Source: Pseudomonadota bacterium (GTDB lineage: Bacteria > Pseudomonadota > Alphaproteobacteria > Acetobacterales > Acetobacteraceae). From it: a stretch of DNA of 9,952 nt. Made by a program: the position numbers and the translations under genes. Within the stretch, counting starts at the first letter, position 1. Each line of letters opens with the position of its first letter. Location of the stretch: NCBI GenBank assembly GCA_021808985.1, contig JAKBAQ010000092.1, positions 1 to 9,952 on the forward strand, written 5' to 3'. The notes under the pieces are model-generated. The model worked only from the letters and a program-made list of their open reading frames with translations, searched no databases and was not told the origin of the DNA. This document shows positions 1 through 7,060 of this stretch, piece by piece.

Positions 1-278
1 ACTTCACCGGGCTGCTGCGCGATTTCGGCGACTGCCTGCCGCTGGCCATCGCCGCGTACAATGCCGGGCCGACCAATGTGAGCAACTGGCTGAGCGAATA
101 TGGCGACCCGGAGCTGGGAAAACATGCCGGAGGCGCCAATATAATCGACTGGGTGGAGGAAATTCCCTTCAGCGAGACGCGCAATTATGTGCAGCGGGTC
201 TCGGAGGGCATTACCATCTACCGGGCGCTGCTGACCGGCTCGGCGGATTTTCCCCTCAGCCACTGGATGCAACAATGA
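1..278 (+). CDS. Soluble lytic murein transglycosylase, C-terminal end (partial)
   Basis: The reading frame is open from base 3 and ends at TGA 276-278, giving about 92 C-terminal residues; the start lies upstream of the window. The SLT-domain signature AYNAGP is encoded at 54-71, followed by NV..W. Near the end comes the motif WVEEIPFSETRNYVQRV, which is characteristic of Slt70-type (family 1A) transglycosylases. Enzymes of this family cleave the MurNAc-GlcNAc bond of peptidoglycan in the periplasm and leave 1,6-anhydro-muropeptides. The catalytic Glu would lie upstream and cannot be seen. The stop overlaps the next gene's ATG by 4 bp (ATGA), so translation of pgpA is probably coupled to it. 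The family call is firm; the exact orthologue is not. Confidence 0.9.
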   Translation, partial: FTGLLRDFGDCLPLAIAAYNAGPTNVSNWLSEYGDPELGKHAGGANIIDWVEEIPFSETRNYVQRVSEGITIYRALLTGSADFPLSHWMQQ

Positions 279-721
279 ATTTCTGGACCATTCTCGCCGC
301 TGGCTTTGGCTCCGGCTACGCGCCCAGGGCGCCGGGGACGTTTGGCTCGCTGGTGGGGCTGGCGCTGGGGGCGGCGCTGCTGGATTACGGGCATCTGCCG
401 CTGCTGCTGGGGATCGTGGTGTTCGCCGTGGTGGGGCTGGAGGCGGTGCGCGCCACGGGCGATGCGGCGCATGACCCGAAATGGATCGTGGTTGACGAGA
501 TCGCGGGGCAGATGATCCCGCTGCTGGCGCTCAGCCATGTCGGGTGGCTGGGCATGCTGATCAGCTTCGCGCTGTTCCGGCTGTTCGATATTTTAAAGCC
601 GGGGCCGGTGGGCTGGGCCGATGCGCGGCATGATGAATATGGCGTGATGGGGGATGACCTGATAGCGGGGGTGATGGCGCTGGTGGTTGTGGCGCTGCTG
701 CGCCTGGTGCTGCCGCTATGA
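275..721 (+). CDS. pgpA: Phosphatidylglycerophosphatase A
   Basis: 148 residues, the usual length for PgpA. The enzyme removes phosphate from phosphatidylglycerophosphate to give phosphatidylglycerol at the inner membrane. Family motifs appear in order: G.GYAPRAPGTFGS at residues 12-25, DPKWIVVDEIAGQ at 67-79, FRLFDILKPGP at 101-111 and GVMGDDLIAG at 123-132. The conserved acidic residues D74, E75, D105, D127 and D128 are present. Hydrophobic stretches at about 43-60, 80-100 and 127-147 fit a small integral membrane protein. The ATG at 275 overlaps the upstream stop, and the TGA at 719-721 overlaps the next ATG, so this gene sits inside a translationally coupled string. Its product is the precursor used by cardiolipin synthases, which is notable because a candidate is encoded at 5022-6437. 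Confidence 0.95.
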   Translation: MNFWTILAAGFGSGYAPRAPGTFGSLVGLALGAALLDYGHLPLLLGIVVFAVVGLEAVRATGDAAHDPKWIVVDEIAGQMIPLLALSHVGWLGMLISFALFRLFDILKPGPVGWADARHDEYGVMGDDLIAGVMALVVVALLRLVLPL

Positions 722-1185
722 GTGCCGCGCGGCTGGTGGAGGTTTGCAAGGCCAAGGGGCTGACCATCGCCACGGCGGAGAGCTGCACGGGTGGGATGGT
801 TGCCGCGGCGATTACCGCCGTGCCGGGGGCCTCGGCGGTGTTCACGCATGGATTTGTCACCTACTCCAACGCGGCGAAGACGCGGATGCTGGGGGTGCCT
901 GATGAGCTGATCGCGGAGGTTGGCGCGGTATCGGAGGCGGTGGCGGGGTGCATGGCCATAGAGGCGCGGGAGAAATCCGGGGCGGATATGGCGGTTTCGG
1001 TTACCGGGATCGCCGGGCCGGATGGCGGCAGCGCGCTCAAGCCCGTGGGGACGGTGTGGTTCGGCTTGGCGACGGCGGGCGGGGTTACCATTTATCATAA
1101 GGTTTTCAGCGGTGGCCGCGATGAGGTGCGGCGGGCGAGTGTGGCATTCGCCCTGGAGCTGCTGAGCGAGGGAGCGCACGCATGA
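718..1185 (+). CDS. pncC: Nicotinamide-nucleotide amidase (CinA C-terminal domain family)
   Basis: 155 residues, matching the stand-alone amidase form (PncC/YgaD type) without the N-terminal CinA/MoCF domain. The family hydrolyses nicotinamide mononucleotide to nicotinate mononucleotide, feeding NMN back into NAD synthesis. The diagnostic motifs are ATAESCTGG at residues 18-26, VTYSNAAK at 47-54, GAVSEAVA at 69-76, TGIAGPDGG at 96-104 followed by KPVGTVW, and FSGGRDEVRR near 129-138. The start ATG at 718 forms ATGA with the pgpA stop, and the stop forms ATGA with panB. The pgpA-pncC adjacency occurs in many proteobacteria (from memory). The historical name 'competence-damage inducible protein' should not be read as evidence for a competence role. 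Confidence 0.94.
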   Translation: MSAARLVEVCKAKGLTIATAESCTGGMVAAAITAVPGASAVFTHGFVTYSNAAKTRMLGVPDELIAEVGAVSEAVAGCMAIEAREKSGADMAVSVTGIAGPDGGSALKPVGTVWFGLATAGGVTIYHKVFSGGRDEVRRASVAFALELLSEGAHA

Positions 1186-1958
1186 GCAAGAATCTGGGCG
1201 TATGGGAAAAGGCCAAGCGCGAGGGCCGCAGGATGAGCATGATCACGGCCTATGATTATCCCTTCGCGCGCCTGGCCGACGCCGCCGGCGTGGATGCCGT
1301 GCTGGTGGGTGATTCGCTGGGCATGATGGTGGCCGGGGATGCGGATACGCTGAGGGTTTCGCTGGAGCAGATGGTGTATCACACCGGCATCGTGGCGAAG
1401 GGCGTGGCGCGCGCGCTGGTGATGGCGGATCTGCCGTTCGGCAGTTTCGAGGAAGGGCCGGCGCAGGCCTTCGCCGCGGCGGCGCGGCTGCTGAAGGCGG
1501 GCGCCGAGATCGTGAAGCTGGAGGGCGGGATGCCGATGGTGGAGACCGTGCGCTATCTCTCGCAGCGGGCGATTCCGGTGTGCGCGCATATCGGGCTGAC
1601 GCCGCAGCATGTGCGCCAGCTGGGCGGGTTCAGGCGCCAGGGCAAGACGCAGGAGGCCGCGCAGCGGATTTTCGACGAGGCGGTGGCGCTGGAGGAAGCC
1701 GGGGCGCGCATGCTGCTGATGGAGGCGATACCCGGCGAGCTGGCCGCGGGGATTACCAAACGGTTGAGCGTGCCGACGATCGGCATCGGCGCGGGGCCGG
1801 GCACGGATGGCCAGGTGCTGGTGCTGCATGACGTGCTGGGGCTGAACATGGACCGCGCGCCGGGCTTCGCCCGCCAGTATGTGAATGGCGCGGCGCTGCT
1901 GCAGGCGGCGCTGAGCGACTACGCCGCCGACGTGCGGGACGGGAAGTTCCCGGTATAG
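1182..1958 (+). CDS. panB: 3-methyl-2-oxobutanoate hydroxymethyltransferase
   Basis: 258 residues, close to E. coli PanB (264). It transfers a hydroxymethyl group from 5,10-methylene-THF to alpha-ketoisovalerate, giving ketopantoate, the first committed step of pantothenate and CoA synthesis in the cytoplasm. Key residues align with E. coli: VGDSLGM at 42-48 (D44-S45, metal and substrate), ADLPF at 82-86 (D83), KLEGG at 112-116 (K112, E114), AHIGLTPQ at 135-142 and the general base in MEAIP (E181). All the catalytic residues I can recall are present, so it should be active. One small oddity is TLRV at 56-59, where many homologues read TLPV. panC is not adjacent, so the pantothenate pathway is split in this genome. 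The start overlaps the pncC stop (ATGA). Confidence 0.96.
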   Translation: MSKNLGVWEKAKREGRRMSMITAYDYPFARLADAAGVDAVLVGDSLGMMVAGDADTLRVSLEQMVYHTGIVAKGVARALVMADLPFGSFEEGPAQAFAAAARLLKAGAEIVKLEGGMPMVETVRYLSQRAIPVCAHIGLTPQHVRQLGGFRRQGKTQEAAQRIFDEAVALEEAGARMLLMEAIPGELAAGITKRLSVPTIGIGAGPGTDGQVLVLHDVLGLNMDRAPGFARQYVNGAALLQAALSDYAADVRDGKFPV

Positions 1959-1963
1959 CCCGC

Positions 1964-2956
1964 ATGCCCAAGCCAGGCGCCGCCACCAAACCGCCGGCTT
2001 TGGCCGCCACCTTTGTGAGCGTGGACGGGGTGCGGCGGGTGGAGAGCAGCGCCGCGCTGCGGGAGCTGGCCGGGGCGGGGCGGTTTTTCTGGCTCGATAT
2101 CGCCGGCGGCGGCGCGGCGGCGCGGGCGGAGATGCTGGGCGCGCTGCGGCTGGATGAGGCGGATGCCGCCTGGCTGCAACGCTTTGGCCAGACGGGGCGG
2201 ATGAACATAGAGCGCGAGCGGCTGCTGGCGGTGACCTGGGTGGCGGAGCATGGGCGGGGGCTGCTGGAGATACATTTGCTGTGCACCAGCGCCTGCCTGG
2301 TGACGGTGTGGAACGGCAGCGCCGGCGTGCTGGATGAAATTCGCGAGCATTTCGCCGAGCGGGCCTCGGCGCTTGAAAAAAGCCCGCATCATGCGGCGGG
2401 GATTTTGCTGCAGCTGCTGCTGGGGACGCTGCAGCTGGCGATCAGCGAGCTGGATGAGCGGTTTCAGACGATTGAGATGCAGCTGGGGCAGAAGCCGGAG
2501 AGCGTGGATTTTCCGGCGCTGACCGGGCGGTTCCAGACATTGCAGTCCGCCTGGTCGAACATCGACCGCTACAGCAGCGCGGTGCGCAGCGCCATTGTGG
2601 GCGTGGAGGCGTTGCCGGGGATGAACCGGCACGCGGCACGGGAGCTGAACGATTATGCCAGCCAGGTGGCCGATGTGGAGCGCAGGCTGCATGAGCGCAG
2701 CGAGTGGGCGGCGAAAATGTCTCAGGATTATGCGACGGCGATCGCGCAGCGGCAGGGCGAGCAGATCAACCGGTTGACCATCGTCTCGCTGATATTTCTG
2801 CCGCTGACCTTTCTGACCGGGTTTTTCGGGATGAATTTTTTCTGGCTGGAACGGTTGATCAGCGGCGGGCGGGCGTTTGTGGGGCTGGGGATTGTGCTGC
2901 CGGTGCTGGTGGTGGCCGCCGTGATCGCGTGGCTGAAGCGCTTGAGGCTGCTGTGA
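1964..2956 (+). CDS. CorA-like (CorA/ZntB superfamily) divalent cation channel/transporter
   Basis: 330 residues with the typical CorA plan: a soluble N-terminal alpha/beta part (about 1-160), a long helical stretch (about 165-265) corresponding to the pore-lining stalk, and two membrane helices at the extreme C terminus (about 269-288 and 303-322). The signature GMN is at residues 289-291 (bases 2828-2836), in the context FFGMNF. CorA proteins form pentameric channels for Mg2+ (also Co2+ and Ni2+); ZntB proteins carry Zn2+. The loop after GMN is short and lacks the classic MPEL motif, having only E296 as an acidic residue, so substrate is uncertain. The ATG at 1964 lies 5 bases past the panB stop without a clear Shine-Dalgarno sequence. 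The next gene is another cation transporter. Confidence 0.87.
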   Translation: MPKPGAATKPPALAATFVSVDGVRRVESSAALRELAGAGRFFWLDIAGGGAAARAEMLGALRLDEADAAWLQRFGQTGRMNIERERLLAVTWVAEHGRGLLEIHLLCTSACLVTVWNGSAGVLDEIREHFAERASALEKSPHHAAGILLQLLLGTLQLAISELDERFQTIEMQLGQKPESVDFPALTGRFQTLQSAWSNIDRYSSAVRSAIVGVEALPGMNRHAARELNDYASQVADVERRLHERSEWAAKMSQDYATAIAQRQGEQINRLTIVSLIFLPLTFLTGFFGMNFFWLERLISGGRAFVGLGIVLPVLVVAAVIAWLKRLRLL

Positions 2957-3057
2957 GCGCGCGCGGGGGATTGTTACGCGGGCTGAGCGGATTGCGCTGG
3001 CGGGGGAAATACCGGTAAGCATGCGGGCGAAGGCCTGGTGTGATCTCGCGGGCCGCC

Positions 3058-3062
3058 AGGGG
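3058..3062 (+). promoter_or_regulatory. Shine-Dalgarno AGGGG deciding the GTG start at 3068
   Basis: AGGGG ends at base 3062, five bases before the GTG at 3068. An alternative in-frame GTG at 3062 would overlap this ribosome-binding site, so 3068 is the better start. The difference is two residues. Confidence 0.55.
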
Positions 3063-3067
3063 TGCCT

Positions 3068-4396
3068 GTGCAGCAACTTGCCGAGAAGCCTGAGCCGCCG
3101 CCTGAGGACTCCCGCCCCGCGGGCAGGCTCGCGCGGTTTTTAAAGGTGCTGGGGCCGGGGGTGATAACCGGCGCGGCGGATGACGACCCTTCGGGCATCG
3201 CCACCTATTCCCAGACCGGCGCGCAGTTTGGCTATGGCCAGCTCTGGACCGCGCTTTACCAGATACCGCTGATGGTGGCGGTGCAGGAATGCTGCGCGCG
3301 GATCGGCTCGGTGACAGGCCAGGGGCTGGCCGGGGTGATCCGGCGGCATTACAGCCGGCCCATTCTGGTGGTGATGGTCATGCTCGTGGTGGTGGCAAAC
3401 ACCATCAATATCGGCGCGGATATCGGCGCGGTGGCGGCGGCGGCGCAGCTGGTGGTGAAGCTGCCGCTCTGGGTGTTCACGGTGCTGACCACGGTGACCG
3501 TGGCCGCGCTGGAGATACAGATCAGCTATCAGACCTATGCGAAGGCGCTGAAATGGCTGGCGCTGGCGCTGCTGGCCTATCCGGCGACGGCGTTCATGAT
3601 CAGCGAGCCGTGGGGCGAGATTTTGCGCGCCACCGTGATTCCGCATGTGGAATTCACGTTTCAGTTTCTCTTCATCGTCACCGGCGTGTTCGGCACCTCG
3701 ATCTCGCCTTACATGTTCTTCTGGCAGGCTTCGCAGGAGGTTGAGGAGGAGATCGCCCTGGGGGTGACCAACGGGGATGACGGGCAACCCAGGCTGCCGT
3801 GGGATTTTCTGGAGAACATGCGCATCGACACCACCGTGGGCATGATTTTCGCCGAGCTGGCGCAGTGGTTCATCATCATCACCACCGGCTCGGTGCTGTT
3901 TCGCCATGGGATCACCAATATCGCCACGGCGGCCGATGCGGCGGAGGCGCTGGTGCCGCTGGTGCGCTCCTTTCCCAGCTCCGGCCAGGTGGCGCGGGAT
4001 TTGTTCGCCGTGGGGGTGATAGGGCTGGGGCTGCTCGCCATTCCGGTGCTGGCCGGCTCGGCCGCCTATGCGATGGCCGAGGCGTTTGAGTGGCGGGAGG
4101 GATTGTCGCGCAAGTTTGGCGAGGCGCGGGGGTTTTATGGGGTTATCATCGTCTCCACGGGGGTGGGCCTGCTGCTGAACTTCACGCATATCAACCCCAT
4201 GAAGGCGCTGGTGTTCACCGCCGTGTTCAACGGCATCGCCGCGGTGCCGCTGCTGTTCATGATCGCGCGGATCAACGATAGCCGCGCGATTATGGGGGAA
4301 AACCGGGGCGGCGTGCTCTCGCGCGGGCTGGTGTGGCTCACCTTTGCCGTGATGGGGCTGTGCGCGGTTGGAATGTTCGCCACATTGCTGCCCTGA
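3068..4396 (+). CDS. Nramp-family divalent metal transporter with atypical metal site
   Basis: 442 residues from GTG 3068 (444 if GTG 3062 is used), with about 10-11 hydrophobic segments; an inner-membrane Nramp (SLC11/MntH superfamily) protein. The N-terminal GPGVITGAADDDPSG (29-43) corresponds to the Nramp TM1 metal motif. Where classical Nramps have DPGN, this one has DPSG at 40-43: the Asp stays and the Asn becomes Gly. The TM6 motif, normally A-x-x-M-P-H, reads T-S-I-S-P-Y at 210-215, so the methionine that favours transition metals becomes Ser213 and the His becomes Tyr215. Family membership is secure, but classical Mn/Fe specificity is doubtful. An Mg2+-type or other hydrated-ion substrate is an inference, supported by the CorA-like gene just upstream. 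There are 111 bases between the two genes. Confidence 0.88.
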   Translation: MQQLAEKPEPPPEDSRPAGRLARFLKVLGPGVITGAADDDPSGIATYSQTGAQFGYGQLWTALYQIPLMVAVQECCARIGSVTGQGLAGVIRRHYSRPILVVMVMLVVVANTINIGADIGAVAAAAQLVVKLPLWVFTVLTTVTVAALEIQISYQTYAKALKWLALALLAYPATAFMISEPWGEILRATVIPHVEFTFQFLFIVTGVFGTSISPYMFFWQASQEVEEEIALGVTNGDDGQPRLPWDFLENMRIDTTVGMIFAELAQWFIIITTGSVLFRHGITNIATAADAAEALVPLVRSFPSSGQVARDLFAVGVIGLGLLAIPVLAGSAAYAMAEAFEWREGLSRKFGEARGFYGVIIVSTGVGLLLNFTHINPMKALVFTAVFNGIAAVPLLFMIARINDSRAIMGENRGGVLSRGLVWLTFAVMGLCAVGMFATLLP

Positions 4397-4452
4397 AGGC
4401 GGGGTTTGCTTGGGCGGGAAAGAGGCGCAATGTCAGCGCGCCGGCACAGCAT

Positions 4453-4460
4453 AGGAGGGG
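4453..4460 (+). promoter_or_regulatory. Strong Shine-Dalgarno (AGGAGGGG) fixing the start at 4468
   Basis: This is the strongest ribosome-binding site I found in the window, seven bases before ATG 4468. It rules out the longer reading from 4333, which would run through the end of the transporter gene. It suggests the small protein downstream is translated efficiently. Confidence 0.8.
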
Positions 4461-4467
4461 TCGCGCC

Positions 4468-4986
4468 ATGTCAGCCACTTATCGGGAAGCCGTTGGCGTG
4501 TTCGATAGCAGCGAGGCGCTGGACGCGGCGGTGTTCGCGCTGGAGACGCACGGGTTTGACCGCGCCGCCTTCTCGCTGCTGGCCAGCGAGGAGGCGGTGG
4601 AGCACAGGCTCGGCCAGCGCTACCGGCTGGTGCGGGAGATGGAGGATAACATGGCGGCGCCGCGCGATACGTTCTATTCGCGGATCTCCCGGCTGGAGGC
4701 CACCTATTTGCCGGCCCCTGCCCTGGCCGCCATCGGCGGGCTGATGTTTGCCGGCGGCAGCGTGGCGCTGCCGGCCGTGATCGCGGCGGGGGGCGGGTTT
4801 GTGCTGGGCGCGGCGCTGGGCGGGCTGATCCACCAGCACCATGCGGCGCGGGTGAGGGAGCAGCTGGAGCGCGGCGGGCTGCTGCTGTGGGTGGGGCTGC
4901 GCGATGCCGCCCAGGAGGACAAGGCGCTGGAGATTCTACGCGCGCAAGGCGGCCATGATGTGCATGTGCATGAGGCGCGGGCCTGA
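4468..4986 (+). CDS. YflT-like stress-type domain protein with glycine-rich membrane hairpin
   Basis: 172 residues. The N-terminal part (about 7-40) has the pattern 'VGVFDSSEALDAAVFALE..GFDRAAFSLL', which resembles the ferredoxin-like YflT/general-stress-protein fold. Residues about 137-168 (GLLLWVGLRD... through HDVHVHE) look like the second half of that fold. Between the halves, about 83-121 is hydrophobic and rich in Gly and Ala (including AAGGGFVLGAALGGLI) and probably forms a membrane hairpin. Such proteins are found widely in alphaproteobacteria without a known reaction; the resemblance is from pattern recognition only. It starts 71 bases after the Nramp gene and ends 35 bases before the phospholipase D-like gene, so it may be expressed with the lipid enzymes. 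No catalytic motif is visible. Confidence 0.75.
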   Translation: MSATYREAVGVFDSSEALDAAVFALETHGFDRAAFSLLASEEAVEHRLGQRYRLVREMEDNMAAPRDTFYSRISRLEATYLPAPALAAIGGLMFAGGSVALPAVIAAGGGFVLGAALGGLIHQHHAARVREQLERGGLLLWVGLRDAAQEDKALEILRAQGGHDVHVHEARA

Positions 4987-5021
4987 GCCAGGCGCAGCGG
5001 GCGCGCGGCGGAAGGCGATGC

Positions 5022-6437
5022 ATGGAACTGCTTGACAGGCTGATGGCCGAGGATTTCCGCCGTGTGGCCGAGGCGGGACACGCGGCGGGCAACCGGGTGC
5101 GGCTGCTGCGCGACGGGCCGCAGACATTCGCCGCGTGGCTGCGCGCGATTAATGCGGCGAAGCGGTATGTGTGGCTGGAGAATTACATCATCCAGGAAGA
5201 CGCCACGGGGGCCGCGTTCGCGCAGGCGCTGATGGCGGCGGCGGGGCGCGGGGTGGCGGTGCGGGTGCTGTATGACTGGATGGGCTGCCTGCGGCGGACC
5301 AGCGCCGGGTTCTGGCAGAGTCTGCGCGCAAGCGGGGTTGAGGTGCGCGGGTATAATCCGCCGAACCTGCTGCACCCGCTGCACTGGATCAGCCGGGATC
5401 ATCGCAAGGTGCTGTGCGTGGATGGGGATATCGCCTTCACCGGGGGCCTGTGCATCGGCCATGACTGGAGCGGCGACCCGGCGCGCCACATGGCGCCGTG
5501 GCGCGATACGGCGGTGGCGATCGAGGGGCCGGCGACGGTCTATCTGGATGCCGCGTTCGTGGATAGCTGGGAGGCCGCGGCCGGGCTGGCGCAGCGTGAT
5601 GTGGAGGCGCTGCCAGGCACGCGCGCGGCGCGCGGAGATGTCGCGGTTTCGGTGATCGCGGGGCGGCCGGATAGCCTGGGATTGTACCGGCTGGAGCAGC
5701 TGATCGCGGAGATCGCGGAGCGCAGGCTGTGGCTGATGGATGGCTATTTTGTCGCCACCACGGCCTATGTGCGCGCCCTGGCCGGGGCGGCGCGCGCGGG
5801 GGTTGATGTGCGGCTGCTGGTGCCCGGCTCCAGCGACTGGCCGCTGGTCGGCGCGCTCTCCAAATCAGCCTATCGCCCGCTGCTGCAGGCGGGGGTGAGG
5901 GTGTTCGAGTGGAACGGGCCGATGCTGCACGCCAAGACCGCCGTGGCGGATGGGTGCTGGAGCCGGATCGGGTCCAGCAACTCCAATCTGGCGAGCTGGA
6001 TCACCAACCGGGAACTGGATGTGATCATAAAAGACCATGCGCTGGCGGCAGAGATGGAGGCGATGTACGAGGCGGACATGACCAACGCGACCGAGGTGGT
6101 GCTGGCGCGCGGGCGCAGCGGGATACCACGGCCGGTGGTGCCCGACGGCCATGCGCGCGAGCGCGCCCCCGCCAAGGCCGGGCGGCTGCTCTCGGGCGCC
6201 ATTGGCCTGGGCAGCACGTTGAATGCCTCCTTCACCCGGCGGCGCCAGCTTGACCCCACGGAATCACTCGTGGTGCTGGGCGGCGGGCTGGTGCTGCTCA
6301 TGCTCGGGGGGCTGGCGATTTTTCTGCCCAGGCTGATCGCCTGGGTGGTCGCGGCCTTCGCGCTGTGGCCCGGCGTGGGGCTGGTGCTGAAGGGGGTGCG
6401 GCTATGGTGGGCGGGACGCAATGACATCCTGCGCTGA
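5022..6437 (+). CDS. Cardiolipin synthase-like phospholipase D family protein (ClsB-like)
   Basis: 471 residues with two HKD catalytic motifs: HRKVLCVD at 127-134 followed by GG at 141-142, and HAKTAVAD at 303-310 followed by GSSN at 317-320. Both have the complete H-x-K-x4-D set, so the enzyme should be active. ENYIIQED (53-60) and NRELDVII (329-336) are typical of bacterial cardiolipin synthases. There is no N-terminal membrane anchor, unlike ClsA. Instead, two membrane segments lie at the C terminus (about 414-434 and 438-458). The expected role is transphosphatidylation of phosphatidylglycerol to cardiolipin at the inner membrane, but a different phospholipid reaction is possible. GGAAGG at 5010-5015 sits six bases before ATG 5022. 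The 3' end overlaps the next gene by 17 bp; the E. coli clsB gene also neighbours a gene of that next family. Confidence 0.88.
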   Translation: MELLDRLMAEDFRRVAEAGHAAGNRVRLLRDGPQTFAAWLRAINAAKRYVWLENYIIQEDATGAAFAQALMAAAGRGVAVRVLYDWMGCLRRTSAGFWQSLRASGVEVRGYNPPNLLHPLHWISRDHRKVLCVDGDIAFTGGLCIGHDWSGDPARHMAPWRDTAVAIEGPATVYLDAAFVDSWEAAAGLAQRDVEALPGTRAARGDVAVSVIAGRPDSLGLYRLEQLIAEIAERRLWLMDGYFVATTAYVRALAGAARAGVDVRLLVPGSSDWPLVGALSKSAYRPLLQAGVRVFEWNGPMLHAKTAVADGCWSRIGSSNSNLASWITNRELDVIIKDHALAAEMEAMYEADMTNATEVVLARGRSGIPRPVVPDGHARERAPAKAGRLLSGAIGLGSTLNASFTRRRQLDPTESLVVLGGGLVLLMLGGLAIFLPRLIAWVVAAFALWPGVGLVLKGVRLWWAGRNDILR

Positions 6438-7032
6438 GTTCAGGATCATCAGCTGGAATCTGCTGCATTCGGTGGGGGCCGAGGCCGCGCATGTGCGTGC
6501 GCTGATAGAGCGGCACGACCCGGATTTGTGCCTGATGCAGGAGGCGACGGCGGGGATCGACGATCTGCCGGGGCTGCTGGGCGGGCATTATGCGCGCGTG
6601 GCGCTGCCGGGGCGCCATCATGGGCTGGCGGCCTGGAGCAGGCGCCCGTTCCATGCGCCGGCGGGGAGCCTGGCCTTGCAGCGCGGCATGCTGGTGCGGC
6701 GGGTGTGCCAGATACTCGATCTCGGCGGTTTCAGCGTGGCCAATGTGCATCTCTCGCACGGGCAGCTCCTGAACCGGCGGCAGCTGCGCCGCATTGCCGG
6801 GGTGCTGCCGCAGCGGGCGGCGATTCTGGGCGACTGCAACCTGCTGGGCGCGCCGCTGCTGCCGGGCTTCGAGGATGTGGGCGCGCGGATTGCGACGCAC
6901 CGGATGAGCGGGGTGCTGCCGCTGCGGCTGGACCGCTGCTTCGTGCGCGGGATGAGCTGCGTCTCGGCCAGGGTGCTGGAGCAGGGCGCCTCGGACCATC
7001 GGCCGCTGCTGGTTGTGCTGGCATGTGGTTGA
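6421..7032 (+). CDS. Endonuclease/exonuclease/phosphatase family protein (YbhP-like)
   Basis: 203 residues, a compact member of the EEP (DNase I-like/Mg2+-dependent phosphoesterase) fold. The motifs in order are SWNLLH (N13), LMQEA (metal-binding E41), NVHLSH (H110), GDCN (D138 and N140), LDRCFV (D171) and SDHRP (D192, H193). The full catalytic set is present, so a metal-dependent phosphoesterase is expected; the substrate could be nucleic acid, a lipid phosphate or another phosphodiester. No signal peptide is visible. The gene overlaps the phospholipase D-like gene by 17 bp, implying translational coupling. In E. coli the homologous type ybhP lies beside clsB (ybhO), which favours a lipid-related rather than DNA-repair role; this is inference. 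Confidence 0.85.
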   Translation: MTSCAEFRIISWNLLHSVGAEAAHVRALIERHDPDLCLMQEATAGIDDLPGLLGGHYARVALPGRHHGLAAWSRRPFHAPAGSLALQRGMLVRRVCQILDLGGFSVANVHLSHGQLLNRRQLRRIAGVLPQRAAILGDCNLLGAPLLPGFEDVGARIATHRMSGVLPLRLDRCFVRGMSCVSARVLEQGASDHRPLLVVLACG

Positions 7033-7060
7033 GGCTCCCCGGCATGGGCGGCGCGCAGAC

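Noticed and set aside
385..1179. Long antisense open frames on the - strand (also at 1919-3076, 3140-4189, 4433-5092, 6298-7257)
   Set aside because: They lie opposite well-supported genes, their translations are dominated by Arg, His, Pro, Ala and Gln with no recognisable domain, and such shadow frames are expected in very GC-rich DNA.
718..1185. A competence or DNA-damage role for the CinA-family protein
   Set aside because: Only the C-terminal amidase domain is present and its motifs fit NMN deamidation; the competence name is historical.
2953..3018. A 21-codon basic small frame starting GTG at 2953, overlapping the CorA-like stop
   Set aside because: The GTGA overlap and TAA stop are suggestive, but there is no ribosome-binding site or recognisable motif. 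The same frame stays open far upstream inside the CorA-like gene, so it is probably the tail of a shadow frame.
2957..3067. Possible Mg2+- or Mn2+-sensing riboswitch before the Nramp gene
   Set aside because: The gap is only 111 bases and I could not recognise a conserved M-box or yybP-type core; a covariance-model search (Rfam) would settle it.
4333..4467. N-terminal extension of the YflT-like protein to an earlier start
   Set aside because: It would overlap the end of the Nramp gene, the added residues have no domain, and a strong Shine-Dalgarno sequence sits before ATG 4468.
7013..7060. N-terminal extension of the unknown membrane protein from TTG 7013
   Set aside because: It lies within the end of the EEP gene, uses a TTG start and adds no recognisable sequence; ATG 7061 is simpler.
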